Shown piece by piece: positions 55,443 to 64,000 of a DNA stretch of 64,000 bases. The DNA lies in the NCBI RefSeq assembly GCF_003268395.1, contig NZ_LQXQ01000008.1, positions 39,596 to 103,595 on the forward strand, read 5' to 3'. The stretch's first letter is position 1. Every line of letters begins with the position of its first letter. The notes under the pieces were generated by a model that was given only the letters and a program-made list of their open reading frames with translations, ran no database searches and was not told the DNA's origin. The stretch comes from Acinetobacter sp. CFCC 10889 (GTDB lineage Bacteria > Pseudomonadota > Gammaproteobacteria > Pseudomonadales > Moraxellaceae). The translations under genes were made by a program, and so were the position numbers.

Positions 55443-56357
55443 ATGAGTACTCTAGATATTAAAAATTCCTTAGAAAAGGATCAATCCGTGAATCAAGATC
55501 ACACACAATTTACGTCTCAAGAAACTGAGCAAAAACGCCCTGCGACTTCATTTGTTTCGCAATTTGACTCAAATAGTACGCCTAAAAAAGATCCAGCAAC
55601 GACTGTGAAAATCAGTGCGCAAGATGCCCATGTGTATTATGGTGACTTTGAAGCGATCAAAGGCATTGATTTACAAATTTATGAAAATGAAGTAATTGCT
55701 TTTATTGGACCTTCAGGTTGTGGTAAATCAACATTCTTACGTACTTTAAATCGTATGAATGACACCATTGATGGCTGCCGTGTTACAGGTAAAGTGACTT
55801 TAGATAATCAAGATATTTATGATCCAAATCTTGATGTGGTATTGCTTCGTGCACAAGTGGGAATGGTGTTCCAAAAGCCAAACCCATTCCCAAAATCAAT
55901 TTTTGATAATGTTGCCTATGGTCCAAAACTTCATGGTTTAGCACGTGATAAATATGACATGGAAGAAATTGTTGAAAATAGTTTACGTAAAGCAGGTTTG
56001 TGGGACGAAGTAAAAGATCGTTTGAACCAACCTGGTACAGGTTTGTCAGGTGGTCAACAGCAACGTTTATGTATTGCACGTACAATTGCTGTCAGTCCTG
56101 AAGTGATTTTGATGGATGAGCCATGTTCTGCGCTTGACCCGATTGCAACAGCAAAAGTAGAAGAATTGATTTCTGAATTGTCGAATCAATATACGATTGC
56201 GATTGTGACGCATTCAATGCAACAAGCAGCACGTGTATCTGATCGTACTGCTTATTTCCATTTAGGTGATTTGATCGAAGTAAACTCAACTGAAAAAGTG
56301 TTTACACAGCCCGACCATCAGCTTACAGAAGCGTATATTACGGGTCGTTTTGGTTAA
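55443..56357 (+). CDS. pstB: Phosphate ABC transporter, ATPase PstB
   Basis: ATP-binding subunit of the phosphate transporter. 304 residues; the first 45 are a polar extension absent from E. coli PstB (257). Walker [10 protein letters not shown], signature LSGGQQQR, Walker [12 protein letters not shown] and H-loop VTHSMQQA are intact. GAGGAC site before the ATG. A strong terminator follows; phoU is not in this operon. Confidence 0.96.
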   Translation: MSTLDIKNSLEKDQSVNQDHTQFTSQETEQKRPATSFVSQFDSNSTPKKDPATTVKISAQDAHVYYGDFEAIKGIDLQIYENEVIAFIGPSGCGKSTFLRTLNRMNDTIDGCRVTGKVTLDNQDIYDPNLDVVLLRAQVGMVFQKPNPFPKSIFDNVAYGPKLHGLARDKYDMEEIVENSLRKAGLWDEVKDRLNQPGTGLSGGQQQRLCIARTIAVSPEVILMDEPCSALDPIATAKVEELISELSNQYTIAIVTHSMQQAARVSDRTAYFHLGDLIEVNSTEKVFTQPDHQLTEAYITGRFG

Positions 56358-56391
56358 GCCTATATTTTCATGATTGAATAAAATGTCTAAA

Positions 56392-56418
56392 AAAGCCCCT
56401 GATTAATTCAGGGGCTTT
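56392..56418. terminator. Bidirectional terminator between pstB and the Lon-type gene
   Basis: An 11-bp perfect stem AAAGCCCCTGA / TCAGGGGCTTT with loop TTAAT; T-rich on both strands. Confidence 0.88.
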
Positions 56419-56448
56419 ATTTATGGAGCTTAAATTTATATCCGCAGT

Positions 56449-59097
56449 TTATTTAGCCTTCGCTTGCGTCATTGGAGTGGCTTCAGTCGTTATTTCACTA
56501 CCGTTTTCTTCAGATGGTTCTACTGCCTTTTTCTTTGCAGATTTTTCCTTGTCTTTTTTCTTCTTCTTTTTGTCTTTTTTCTTTGGTTCTTCCTCGATTT
56601 CGACACCATCTTCAAGCGCTTGCCAGTACTCAAGTTGTGCCATCACTGCAGCATAGATCGAGCCTTTGCTATAGCGACCTTTTTTATCAAGTGTACCAAC
56701 AGGGCGAGCCATTAAAATTTCAAGGGCTTGGTCAATGGTGTCAATCGCATGAATATGAAATTGTCCTTGTGCAACTGCATCAATTACATCTTGGCGAAGC
56801 ATCAGATGCTGCATATTTTGACGTGGAATAATGACACCTTGTTTGCCTGTAAAACCTTGTAATTTACAAGCATCAAAGAAGCCTTCAATTTTGGCATTTA
56901 CGCCCCCAATGGGTTGAACTTGACCTAATTGATTCATTGAGCCTGTGATTGCCCAAGACTGATCAATTGGTAGTTGGCTAATTGCAGAAATGAGTGCAGA
57001 CAACTCAGCAACTGTTGCGCTGTCACCATCGACTTGACCATAACTTTGTTCAAATGCCAAAGCTGCTGAGAAGTGCAGAATTTGTTCACGTCCAAAGTGT
57101 GCTTTTAAGAAACTTGACATCAATAACACACCTTTGGCATGTAGCGAGCCACCTAATTCCACACTGCGTTCAATGTCAAGAATATCACCACCACCTTGAT
57201 ATACCGAAGCTGTCAAACGTGAGGGTAAACCAAATTCGACATCAGCATATTGAATCACCGAAAGGGCATTAATTTGTCCTAAACGATGACCTTTGGTTTC
57301 AATCAATTGTGTGCCACGTGACAAGTCTTGCCAATACAATTCTCTTAAATAGCCTAAGCGATATTGACGATGCTTCAATGCCGTATTGATATGCTGTGCT
57401 GTAACCATTTTTTCTTGTTGCTGCGCAGCATGGTGATGGGACTCACGAATTAGATCACCTAAAGTTGATGCGTGTAGAGACAATGAACTTTGGTCTTCGG
57501 CTTGACGACTTGAATCAGTGAGCAATGCGGACAGGGCAGAACGATCAAAAGGCAATAATTTGTCTTGCTGCACATAGTCGGCAATCAATTGCATATAGGC
57601 TTGTTCATTTTCGTCATTACGTTGTAATGTATCTGTAAAGTCAGCACGAATTTTAAAAACGCTACCAAGTTCAGGCTCTACCTCTAAAATCTCATAATAG
57701 ATTTCAGGTTCAGCCATTAGAATGACTTTGAGATTCAGTGGAATAGATTCTGGCTCAATGGAAATACTGCCTGTTAAAGTCAGCATGTGTTCCAGTGAAG
57801 AAAGTTTGAGTTGTCCTGATTTTAATGCACGTTTTAACCCTTGCCATGCATAAGGTTGCTCAAGTAATTGTTCCGCTTCAAGCATCAAAAAACCACCATT
57901 GGCTTGATGCAAAGTCCCCGGGCGAATCAAGGTGAAATCTGTGGTAATTGTGCCATTTTGCGTGAGTTGTTCAACATGTCCCAATAAATTGTAATGTGTT
58001 GGAAAATCTTCAAAAATGACAGGTGCGCCAGAATTGGCTTTATTACTAATCACCACGTTGGCTTGATAGCGAGCAGGCACACGATTGAACAAAGAGGGAG
58101 AAAACTCAACACCTTCTTGGTCGATCACTGTCTCCACATTTTCAATAATATCTTGTGCATATAGTTTTAAGTATTGTTCTAAACCTTGTACGCCATCAAA
58201 TTTATTTAAAATTTGTTCCATACGAGGAATGATCACTTGTTTGGCTATATCACGGTTCAGTTCAGACACTTGATCACGGGCATCATCTTCAAGATCACCA
58301 AGTTGTAAACCTAAACGTTCTAATTTTTTATCCATATAGCGGATATTGGCATTGATTTCGGCACGTTCTTTATTTGTAAGAGCATTTAGATCTTCTTGAG
58401 ACATTTCTTGTGCTTTATCATCAATATAATGCACAGGCACAAACATGTGTTCATCGTGACGATTAATGAGTTTTAAATCCAGAATTTCGCCTTCTTTGGT
58501 CAGTTCAACTAATGCTTGTTGTTGCTCATTGCCTGTAACTTGGCGAATTTGTTCAATGCGATTGTGATAGGTTTCAGCACTAAAACGGCGTTCAAGTTGT
58601 TTTAAAATGGTTTGCCAAGCTTGATGCAGTAAAGCTTGGAATTTACTGCCTTGTCCTGCTGGGAAACATAGCGCTAAAGGCTGACGTGCATTTTTAAAAT
58701 TATTAACATAGACCCAATCATCAGGCGTAGGCATGGTTTTGGCATGTTGCTGGAGTAAACGCTTAATCATGGTGCGTTTACCTAAGCCTGCTGTACCAAC
58801 TGCAAAAATATTGTAGCCAGAATAAGGTAAAGAAATACCTGCTTCAACAGAAGCACGTGCACGATCTTGACCTAAAAAGTTGTTTAATGGTTTGATACGT
58901 TTGGTTGAAAATGGAATATTTGAGCTATTTGGAATATGCGTCAGTTGTTCTGGTTTTAAGGCTGTTTTCGTCAAGGTATTTTGAATTTCCGTCTGGTCAA
59001 ATACTGAGGCTAAAGTGGATTCGATTTGTTTTGAATGATTTGTTGTGGTTACAGTTGAAACAGTGCTTGAACTTAATTGGTCGTGTCTTTGGGTCAC
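56449..59097 (-). CDS. Lon-family ATP-dependent protease (LonB/YcbZ-like)
   Basis: 882 residues. AAA region with GTAGLGKRT (Arg where the P-loop usually has Ser/Thr) and a coiled-coil insert. C-terminal S16 protease domain with catalytic Ser in VDGDSATVAE and Lys in GGVNAKIEGF. The architecture is that of YcbZ-type Lon relatives, not of classical Lon. The C-terminal 50 residues are a charged tail rich in Lys (KKKDKKKKKKD). GTG start at 59097 with weak GGA site. Single gene. Confidence 0.86.
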   Translation of the reverse strand: MTQRHDQLSSSTVSTVTTTNHSKQIESTLASVFDQTEIQNTLTKTALKPEQLTHIPNSSNIPFSTKRIKPLNNFLGQDRARASVEAGISLPYSGYNIFAVGTAGLGKRTMIKRLLQQHAKTMPTPDDWVYVNNFKNARQPLALCFPAGQGSKFQALLHQAWQTILKQLERRFSAETYHNRIEQIRQVTGNEQQQALVELTKEGEILDLKLINRHDEHMFVPVHYIDDKAQEMSQEDLNALTNKERAEINANIRYMDKKLERLGLQLGDLEDDARDQVSELNRDIAKQVIIPRMEQILNKFDGVQGLEQYLKLYAQDIIENVETVIDQEGVEFSPSLFNRVPARYQANVVISNKANSGAPVIFEDFPTHYNLLGHVEQLTQNGTITTDFTLIRPGTLHQANGGFLMLEAEQLLEQPYAWQGLKRALKSGQLKLSSLEHMLTLTGSISIEPESIPLNLKVILMAEPEIYYEILEVEPELGSVFKIRADFTDTLQRNDENEQAYMQLIADYVQQDKLLPFDRSALSALLTDSSRQAEDQSSLSLHASTLGDLIRESHHHAAQQQEKMVTAQHINTALKHRQYRLGYLRELYWQDLSRGTQLIETKGHRLGQINALSVIQYADVEFGLPSRLTASVYQGGGDILDIERSVELGGSLHAKGVLLMSSFLKAHFGREQILHFSAALAFEQSYGQVDGDSATVAELSALISAISQLPIDQSWAITGSMNQLGQVQPIGGVNAKIEGFFDACKLQGFTGKQGVIIPRQNMQHLMLRQDVIDAVAQGQFHIHAIDTIDQALEILMARPVGTLDKKGRYSKGSIYAAVMAQLEYWQALEDGVEIEEEPKKKDKKKKKKDKEKSAKKKAVEPSEENGSEITTEATPMTQAKAK

Positions 59098-59279
59098 AGG
59101 TGAAATCCAAAACTAAATAGAAGTTGAAAGCTTTAAGGTATACAGGTTTGCCCTAAAAGATCAAGCGTTGATGCTGTAAATAACAACAAATTTGCTGCTT
59201 GGTTTCATAAAAGTGATTGAAACCATTTGCATTAAGCGGTTGAATAGCATTATTTCATTTTGCAGAAAATAACAACCGA

Positions 59280-61454
59280 ATGTCTACGCAAAACTCAGCT
59301 CAATTGCCTGAACAAAAAACAGGCTGGAAATCTGCTTTTCTCGCATTTCTAGATCGACGTGCCTTGATCATGTTATTCCTTGGTTTTTCCGCAGGGATTC
59401 CGATTTTACTGATTTTCTCAAGTCTGTCTTTGTGGTTAGGTGAAGCAGGCATTGATAAAAGCGCAGTGACTTTTTTTAGCTGGGCGGCATTGGGCTATTC
59501 ATTTAAATTTGTTTGGGCACCATTAATTGATGAAATTCCACTGCCTGTATTGACCAAAAAATTAGGACGCAGACGTGCTTGGTTGTTAATGGCACAAATT
59601 CTGATTATCTGTGCGATTTGTATTATGGCTTTTTCTGATCCAGCACTTGGACAAAGCTATTTATATCAAATGGCAATCGGTGCGGTTTTACTGGGTTTTT
59701 CTGCGGCAACCCAAGATATTGTCATTGATGCCTATCGTATTGAGCTTGCTGAAACTGAAATGCAAACCGTTTTAGCATCGACCTATAATGCGGGTTATCG
59801 CATCGGGATGATCATTGCAGGAGCGGGTGCATTATTTTTAGCAGCTAAACTGGGTACAGCCAAAGGCAATTATATTTATGAGGCTTGGAAATATACCTAT
59901 TTAGCAATGGCTGCGGTGATGTGCGTGGGGATTGTGACGACATTAAGTATTCGTGAACCACAGGTGAATCGTGTAGATAAACATTATCAACGGACAGATT
60001 ATTTCCGTTTGGTTGCGGTCTTTTTTGTTGCTGTCAGTAGTTTTGTTGCCAGTTATATTTTTTCAGGATTATTAACTTCGGCATTGGTAGAACAGTTCAC
60101 GATTCAAGACAGTTTCTTATTATTTTGTGTGGAAGCTGTACGTTTCATAGGTTCAGGTGCGGTTGCTGTTTTAGTTGCGTATGCATTGATTCAAATCGGT
60201 GCTGTAAATAAGCAAATGGCACATGAAACATGGGTCAATCCAATCGCAGATTTCTTTAAACGTTATGGGGTTAAACTTGCACTTGTTTTGTTATTGCTGA
60301 TCGGTTTTTATCGTATTTCGGACATTATTGCAGGTGTGATTTCGAATGTCTATTACCAAGATTTAAACTTTACGAAAGAGCAAATCGCTGAAGCTGTTAA
60401 AATTTACGGGGTGATTTTTAGTCTAGTTGGTGGTTTTCTTGGTGGCTTACTTGCACAACGTATGAACATTATGAAGTTGATGTTTGTCGGTGCAGTACTT
60501 GCTAGCTCAACCAATTTGATTTTTATTGGCTTAGTAAAATCAGGTAAGCCGATGGATCAAGTGACTGTACAAGTGGGGCAACAGCAATTTGAGGCAACGC
60601 CTGATGAAGTGGGTTATTGGAAAGTTCAAGTGCCTAGTCAAACTTTGGCAACTGCATCTGAATTAAACATTCATTCACAATATCAAGATCAATCAGAACA
60701 AGTTGCTGTAACCATGCCTTATTTACAGGATAATGGCACAGCACAAATTCAACTTTTACCGATCAGCAGTGATAACACGCTGTCTGAAGCTGAATTAAAA
60801 CAAAATGTGGTTGTAAAAGGACAATTGGTTGGGGTAAATGCAGCAGATTTAAAAGCAGAACAAGCGATTACATTAAAATTGGATGCTAAAGAGTTTCCTG
60901 CAAAATTAGATAAAGAGGGCACATTTACGGGTTCAATTGATGCGCAAGCTTTGCAAAGCTCAGTAACGAAAACTATCACTGCTAGCGTAAATTTTAAGGA
61001 TGTCAATCAAACTTTAACAGCACAAAAAAGTTATCAAATTGCAGAGAGCAACAGTACTTTAGCCATAGATGTTAATCCAATCCAAGCAGTCAAGGCGAAT
61101 CATTCAGATGATGCGATTGAAATTAAGGGTAAGCTGATCGAGCCGTATAGCTCAGGTTGGTTATATTTTGCAATTATTGTGGATAATATGGCATCAGGTT
61201 TAGCAGGTGCTGCATTTATTGCATTTCTTTCTAGTTTGACCAGTGTGTCATTTACCGCAGTTCAATATGCGATTTTCAGTTCATTAATGACTTTGACACC
61301 GAAAATTTTAGGTGGATATTCAGGTACGATTGTCAGCAATATAGGTTATCCAAAGTTCTTTTTGATGACGACATTTATTGGCATTCCGATTTTAATTTTG
61401 GTGGTTTGGGTGGCTAAATTGCTACGAGAACATCAAAACTTTTCTCAAAACTAA
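59280..61454 (+). CDS. AmpG-like MFS permease with Ig-like insert
   Basis: Inner-membrane major-facilitator permease resembling AmpG, the importer of anhydro-muropeptides for wall recycling: LFLGFSAGIPILLIFSSLSLWL, SWAALGYSFKFVWAPLIDEIPL, SAATQDIVIDAYRIEL and similar blocks. 724 residues, against about 490 in E. coli. An extra segment of about 200 residues (about 421-622) sits between two membrane helices and contains beta-rich repeats (VTVQVGQQQFEATPDEVGYW; ITLKLDAKEFPAKLDKEGTF) like those of bacterial Ig-like adhesin domains. Start ATG; gloA follows after 12 bases. Confidence 0.85.
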   Translation: MSTQNSAQLPEQKTGWKSAFLAFLDRRALIMLFLGFSAGIPILLIFSSLSLWLGEAGIDKSAVTFFSWAALGYSFKFVWAPLIDEIPLPVLTKKLGRRRAWLLMAQILIICAICIMAFSDPALGQSYLYQMAIGAVLLGFSAATQDIVIDAYRIELAETEMQTVLASTYNAGYRIGMIIAGAGALFLAAKLGTAKGNYIYEAWKYTYLAMAAVMCVGIVTTLSIREPQVNRVDKHYQRTDYFRLVAVFFVAVSSFVASYIFSGLLTSALVEQFTIQDSFLLFCVEAVRFIGSGAVAVLVAYALIQIGAVNKQMAHETWVNPIADFFKRYGVKLALVLLLLIGFYRISDIIAGVISNVYYQDLNFTKEQIAEAVKIYGVIFSLVGGFLGGLLAQRMNIMKLMFVGAVLASSTNLIFIGLVKSGKPMDQVTVQVGQQQFEATPDEVGYWKVQVPSQTLATASELNIHSQYQDQSEQVAVTMPYLQDNGTAQIQLLPISSDNTLSEAELKQNVVVKGQLVGVNAADLKAEQAITLKLDAKEFPAKLDKEGTFTGSIDAQALQSSVTKTITASVNFKDVNQTLTAQKSYQIAESNSTLAIDVNPIQAVKANHSDDAIEIKGKLIEPYSSGWLYFAIIVDNMASGLAGAAFIAFLSSLTSVSFTAVQYAIFSSLMTLTPKILGGYSGTIVSNIGYPKFFLMTTFIGIPILILVVWVAKLLREHQNFSQN

Positions 61455-61466
61455 AAGGTGAATTAT

Positions 61467-61868
61467 ATGCGCATGCTGCATACCATGTTACGTGTAGGCA
61501 ATTTAGAACAATCGTTAAAGTTCTATACTGAAGTACTTGGAATGACCTTGCTTCGTAAACGTGACTATGAAGAAGGTCGTTTTACATTGGCTTTTGTTGG
61601 CTATGGTGATGAAGCAAACCATACAGTGCTTGAGTTGACACATAACTGGGATACTTCAAGCTATGAATTAGGCAATGCCTATGGGCATATTGCGATTGCT
61701 GTCGATGATGTTTATAAAGCTTGTGAAGAAATTAAAGCGCGTGGTGGTAATGTTGTCCGTGAAGCGGGTCCAATGAAAGGTGGCGTGACTGTGATTGCTT
61801 TTGTTGAAGATCCTGATGGCTATAAAATTGAACTTATTCAACAAGACCTAAATGCTCGAAATAATTGA
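61467..61868 (+). CDS. gloA: Lactoylglutathione lyase (glyoxalase I)
   Basis: Converts methylglyoxal-glutathione hemithioacetal to S-lactoylglutathione. 133 residues from ATG 61467 (AAAGGTGA six bases upstream). Metal ligands visible: His in [10 protein letters not shown], Glu in VLELTHNW, His in [11 protein letters not shown] and Glu in YKIELIQQ. Length and motifs match Ni-type bacterial GloA. Confidence 0.95.
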   Translation: MRMLHTMLRVGNLEQSLKFYTEVLGMTLLRKRDYEEGRFTLAFVGYGDEANHTVLELTHNWDTSSYELGNAYGHIAIAVDDVYKACEEIKARGGNVVREAGPMKGGVTVIAFVEDPDGYKIELIQQDLNARNN

Positions 61869-61930
61869 GTTTTGTATATGATATAGCCAAATGAAATAGT
61901 GAACATTTCTATAGAAGTGTTCGCTTTATG

Positions 61931-61992
61931 AAAAAAGCTCAGTAAGATCATTGTTTACCTTTAGGTAAATTCATCGCACTGAGCTTTTTTGT
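61931..61992 (+). terminator. Terminator with long stem and inner hairpin after gloA
   Basis: An outer 13-bp stem AAAAAAGCTCAGT / ACTGAGCTTTTTT encloses a small hairpin TTTACC / GGTAAA (61954-61969). T-run at the end. A more complex structure than a simple terminator. Confidence 0.7.
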
Positions 61993-62028
61993 AGGCTTAA
62001 ATTTCATTAAAAAAACAGGATGTTTCAG

Positions 62029-63000
62029 ATGAATATATTAAAACTGTTGGCACTCGATCGTTTTACCATTTTATTGATTGTGATGGTCATTCTTGCAAGC
62101 TTTTTACCTGTTCACGGGCAAGCTGCTGATATTTTTGGTAAAATCACAACCATTGCTATTGCAATCTTGTTTTTTTTACATGGTGCAAAGCTTTCAAGAG
62201 AAGCCATTATAGAAGGTGTCTTGCACTGGAGACTGCATGCGGTGGTATTTGCATTTACCTTTGCAGTATTTCCAATCATTGGTTTATTGGCGAAACCTAT
62301 TTTATTGCCAGTACTTGGGCAAGAATTATACTGGGGCTTCCTGTTTATGTGCTTTTTGCCATCTACAGTACAGTCATCGATTGCATTTACTTCTGTTGCC
62401 AAAGGGAATGTTGCAGCAGCGGTGTGTAGTGCGTCATTTTCTAATCTAATTGGTATGTTTATTACTCCGATTTTGGTGAGTTTTTTTATTTTTGGGCAGT
62501 CGAAACATGACTATGATCCAACCTCATCCATTATTGAAATTACCTTATTATTACTTGTGCCATTTATCGCAGGGCAGTTATTACGACCTTATGTATTCCC
62601 ATTCATGCAAAAAGTGCCGAGTATCGTAAAGACCTTTGACCAAGGTACGATTTTAATGGTGGTTTATGGTGCATTTAGTGGGGCAGTGGTTGCAGGTTTA
62701 TGGCACCAAGTAAGTTGGACAACGCTATTTTATTTAACTTTGGCATGTTCGGTTTTCTTGACCATTATTATGTTGTTGGCATTGTATATTCCAAAATGGC
62801 TTGGTTTTAATAAGTCTGATCAAATTGCGATTTTCTTCTGTGGTTCTAAAAAAACGCTAGCGAGTGGTGTACCGATGGCACAAATTTTATTTATTGGACA
62901 GCCGATTGGAATGATTGTATTGCCAATTATGATTTTCCATCAGATTCAGCTTATGGTTTGTGGAATAATTGCCAATTATTGGTCGAAACAGAAAGATTGA
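62029..63000 (+). CDS. Bile acid:sodium symporter-like protein (YfeH type)
   Basis: 323 residues from ATG 62029 (AGGA eight bases upstream; ATG 62020 is a poorer start). About ten membrane helices. It matches the YfeH/SBF-like family closely: FFLHGAKLSREAIIEG, MCFLPSTVQSSIAFTS, AVCSASFSNLIGMF, GSKKTLASGVPMAQILF and LPIMIFHQIQLMVCG. The transported substrate is not known for this branch. Confidence 0.9.
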   Translation: MNILKLLALDRFTILLIVMVILASFLPVHGQAADIFGKITTIAIAILFFLHGAKLSREAIIEGVLHWRLHAVVFAFTFAVFPIIGLLAKPILLPVLGQELYWGFLFMCFLPSTVQSSIAFTSVAKGNVAAAVCSASFSNLIGMFITPILVSFFIFGQSKHDYDPTSSIIEITLLLLVPFIAGQLLRPYVFPFMQKVPSIVKTFDQGTILMVVYGAFSGAVVAGLWHQVSWTTLFYLTLACSVFLTIIMLLALYIPKWLGFNKSDQIAIFFCGSKKTLASGVPMAQILFIGQPIGMIVLPIMIFHQIQLMVCGIIANYWSKQKD

Positions 63001-63005
63001 AAATA

Positions 63006-63036
63006 TACCTCAATATAAATAATTTATATTGAGGTA
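63006..63036. repeat. Perfect A+T-rich palindrome
   Basis: Arms TACCTCAATATAAAT and ATTTATATTGAGGTA with one central base, directly after the symporter gene. No T-run on either side, so not a standard terminator. Confidence 0.75.
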
Positions 63037-63199
63037 ATAAAATAAATAACAGGTTTTAACAAAACTTATGAAAAAGTTAATGAGTCTATTAATTTTTCAA
63101 ATTTGCACTAAGTACTGTATTTAAAGTAAACATGTAATAAAAACATCACAACACCTATTTTGTGTAAATTATGAAAAAGCTATGACATGTTTAATTTAT

Positions 63200-63303
63200 A
63201 TAGACCACTTATAAATGATGTGGACTCAGGATTTTAGACCACAGCTATAAGTGATAATCTACTCCCTAATGAGCATGGGAAATGCTTGTTTTTGGAGTCA
63301 AAT
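63200..63303. mobile_element. Probable left end region of the IS3-type remnant
   Basis: Contains two related segments, TAGACCACTTATAAATG (63201) and TAGACCACAGCTATAAGTG (63235), just upstream of the OrfA remnant. They could be IS-end repeats. Exact boundaries cannot be fixed. Confidence 0.4.
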
Positions 63304-63456
63304 ATGACACGAAGAAAACGTCGTAATCACTCAGCAGAATTTAAAGCTAAGGCTGCATTAGCAGCACTGAAAGGCGATCAAACACTTGCTGAGCTTTCTG
63401 TTCAATTTTATGAAGAAACGCGTATGAGATGGATTTATTGTGAGATTGTACCTTGA
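63304..63456 (+). pseudogene. Truncated IS3-type transposase OrfA remnant
   Basis: 50 codons; the first 35 (MTRRKRRNHSAEFKAKAALA... GDQTLAELSVQF) match the N-terminus of IS3-family OrfA (helix-turn-helix). The rest (YEETRMRWIYC...) is unrelated and the frame stops. It begins behind TTTTTGGAGTCAAAT. The element is a broken remnant; no OrfB is found. Confidence 0.82.
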
Positions 63457-63588
63457 TTTACCTGAAATCAACTAAAAATTATTGACCGTTTTTACAAAAG
63501 CAATTGTGTTAATGGTACTAATTTTTGTTTGATTAATGGTCAACATTACTTTAATGTGGTATTAAATTGCTAATCTGGAGATTTATAA

Positions 63589-64000
63589 GTGTCTAATGAT
63601 AAAATTAGTTTTATTCAAAATAATAAAAATATTAGTATAAAAATTGCTGATATCAAAACATCATTTATTGAAAAAAATAAGATATTGTTTGTATTGAAAA
63701 ATGGAGAAATGGTTGAGGTTGATGTTTTAGAAAGTTTTAATTTAAATATAATAAATGAGAACAATCAAATTGTTTCTTTTTTGAATAATCAAAAAATGGG
63801 AGATAATGATTTATTGTTTTTTAAAAAGAAGTTGGAAGAGTTAAATGAAACTTCTGATTTGTCATTATATATAGGTAGTGGTTTAGGGATGGGAGCTCTT
63901 TTAGTTGGAGGAGCACTTTTATCTTCTTCTGAGTCTAATAAAATAGACAGTAATAAGCTATCTATAATATCATCAAATCTCTCAACTAATGGAAGTATTG
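63589..64000 (+). CDS. Start of a large Bap/BapA-type adhesin, 3' end outside window
   Basis: The frame from GTG 63589 (GGAG eight bases upstream) is open to the window end, 137 residues. It reads SNDKISFIQNNKNISIKIADIKTSF... with a motif like LFVLKNGEMVEVDVLESFN, and a hydrophobic segment LYIGSGLGMGALLVGGALLSSS near 100-120. This layout (short beta domain, glycine-rich hydrophobic stretch, then Ser/Asn-rich linker) is that of BapA-type adhesin N-termini, which precede long Ig-like repeats. Very A+T-rich. The call is inferred; the repeats themselves lie outside. Confidence 0.6.
   Translation, partial: MSNDKISFIQNNKNISIKIADIKTSFIEKNKILFVLKNGEMVEVDVLESFNLNIINENNQIVSFLNNQKMGDNDLLFFKKKLEELNETSDLSLYIGSGLGMGALLVGGALLSSSESNKIDSNKLSIISSNLSTNGSI

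Noticed and set aside
56423..56831. Plus-strand frames opposite the Lon-type 3' end
   Set aside because: Phe/Ser/Leu-rich shadows of the Lys-rich tail and neighbouring codons on the minus strand.

Overview
This window is A+T-rich chromosomal DNA from a gammaproteobacterium, almost certainly an Acinetobacter. The signs are the obgE-proB pair, the RapA, HrpA, AhpC/AhpF and PstSCAB sequences, many small lineage-type lipoproteins, and short G/C-rich REP-like hairpins between A+T-rich genes. No rRNA, tRNA or CRISPR array was recognised. The DNA is densely coding, and most operons end in recognisable intrinsic terminators.

Layout. 1-2.1 kb: 3' part of obgE, then proB. 2.1-7.3 kb: minus-strand genes for a HAD phosphatase, a DUF1615 lipoprotein and hypothetical membrane or lipoproteins; one lipoprotein gene is frameshifted and one small gene may be cut by a stop codon. 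7.4-11 kb: an RluA-type pseudouridine synthase and RapA. 11-13 kb: a REP-like element, two tandem DUF3144 genes and an unknown gene. 13-18 kb: two CYTH-CHAD (polyphosphate-type) paralogues around an ABC exporter; the second has lost the basic CHAD residues. 18-22.4 kb: a DUF962/Mpo1-like gene, a TelA-family gene and three tandem XpaC-like membrane genes. 22.5-28.6 kb: a repeat-bearing lipoprotein, thiE, hemL, a GlcG-like gene, a degenerate GGDEF gene and a nitronate monooxygenase. 28.6-34.3 kb (minus): DinB-like, two related unknown genes, dusB, a VIT1/CCC1 transporter, an Ala-rich lipoprotein and ahpF.

34.7-41 kb: two Roadblock/LC7 genes, DUF1653, an O-methyltransferase, a KTSC protein, the intact paralogue of the broken lipoprotein, a short endonuclease V, a VOC protein, ahpC (minus) and two paralogous small membrane proteins. 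41-51 kb: hrpA split by a one-base frameshift, a FabH-type synthase, a second REP-like element, an acyltransferase, a GFA protein, an OmpA-family protein, a DUF2520 protein and a fatty acid desaturase. 51.4-56.4 kb: the phosphate transport operon pstSCAB behind a multi-repeat Pho box. 56.4-63 kb: a Lon-family protease (minus), an AmpG-like permease with an Ig-like insert, gloA and a YfeH-type symporter. 63-64 kb: an IS3-type transposase remnant and the start of what looks like a large BapA-type surface adhesin.

The functional themes are phosphate and polyphosphate metabolism (pst operon, CYTH-CHAD pair), peroxide defence (ahpC and ahpF, unlinked), envelope and wall recycling (AmpG-like, OmpA-like, lipoproteins), and several duplicated families of unknown role. 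Apparent single-base lesions in hrpA and in the 6.1-6.8 kb lipoprotein gene, and perhaps a stop near 7.0 kb, could be real decay or sequence error; raw reads would settle this.
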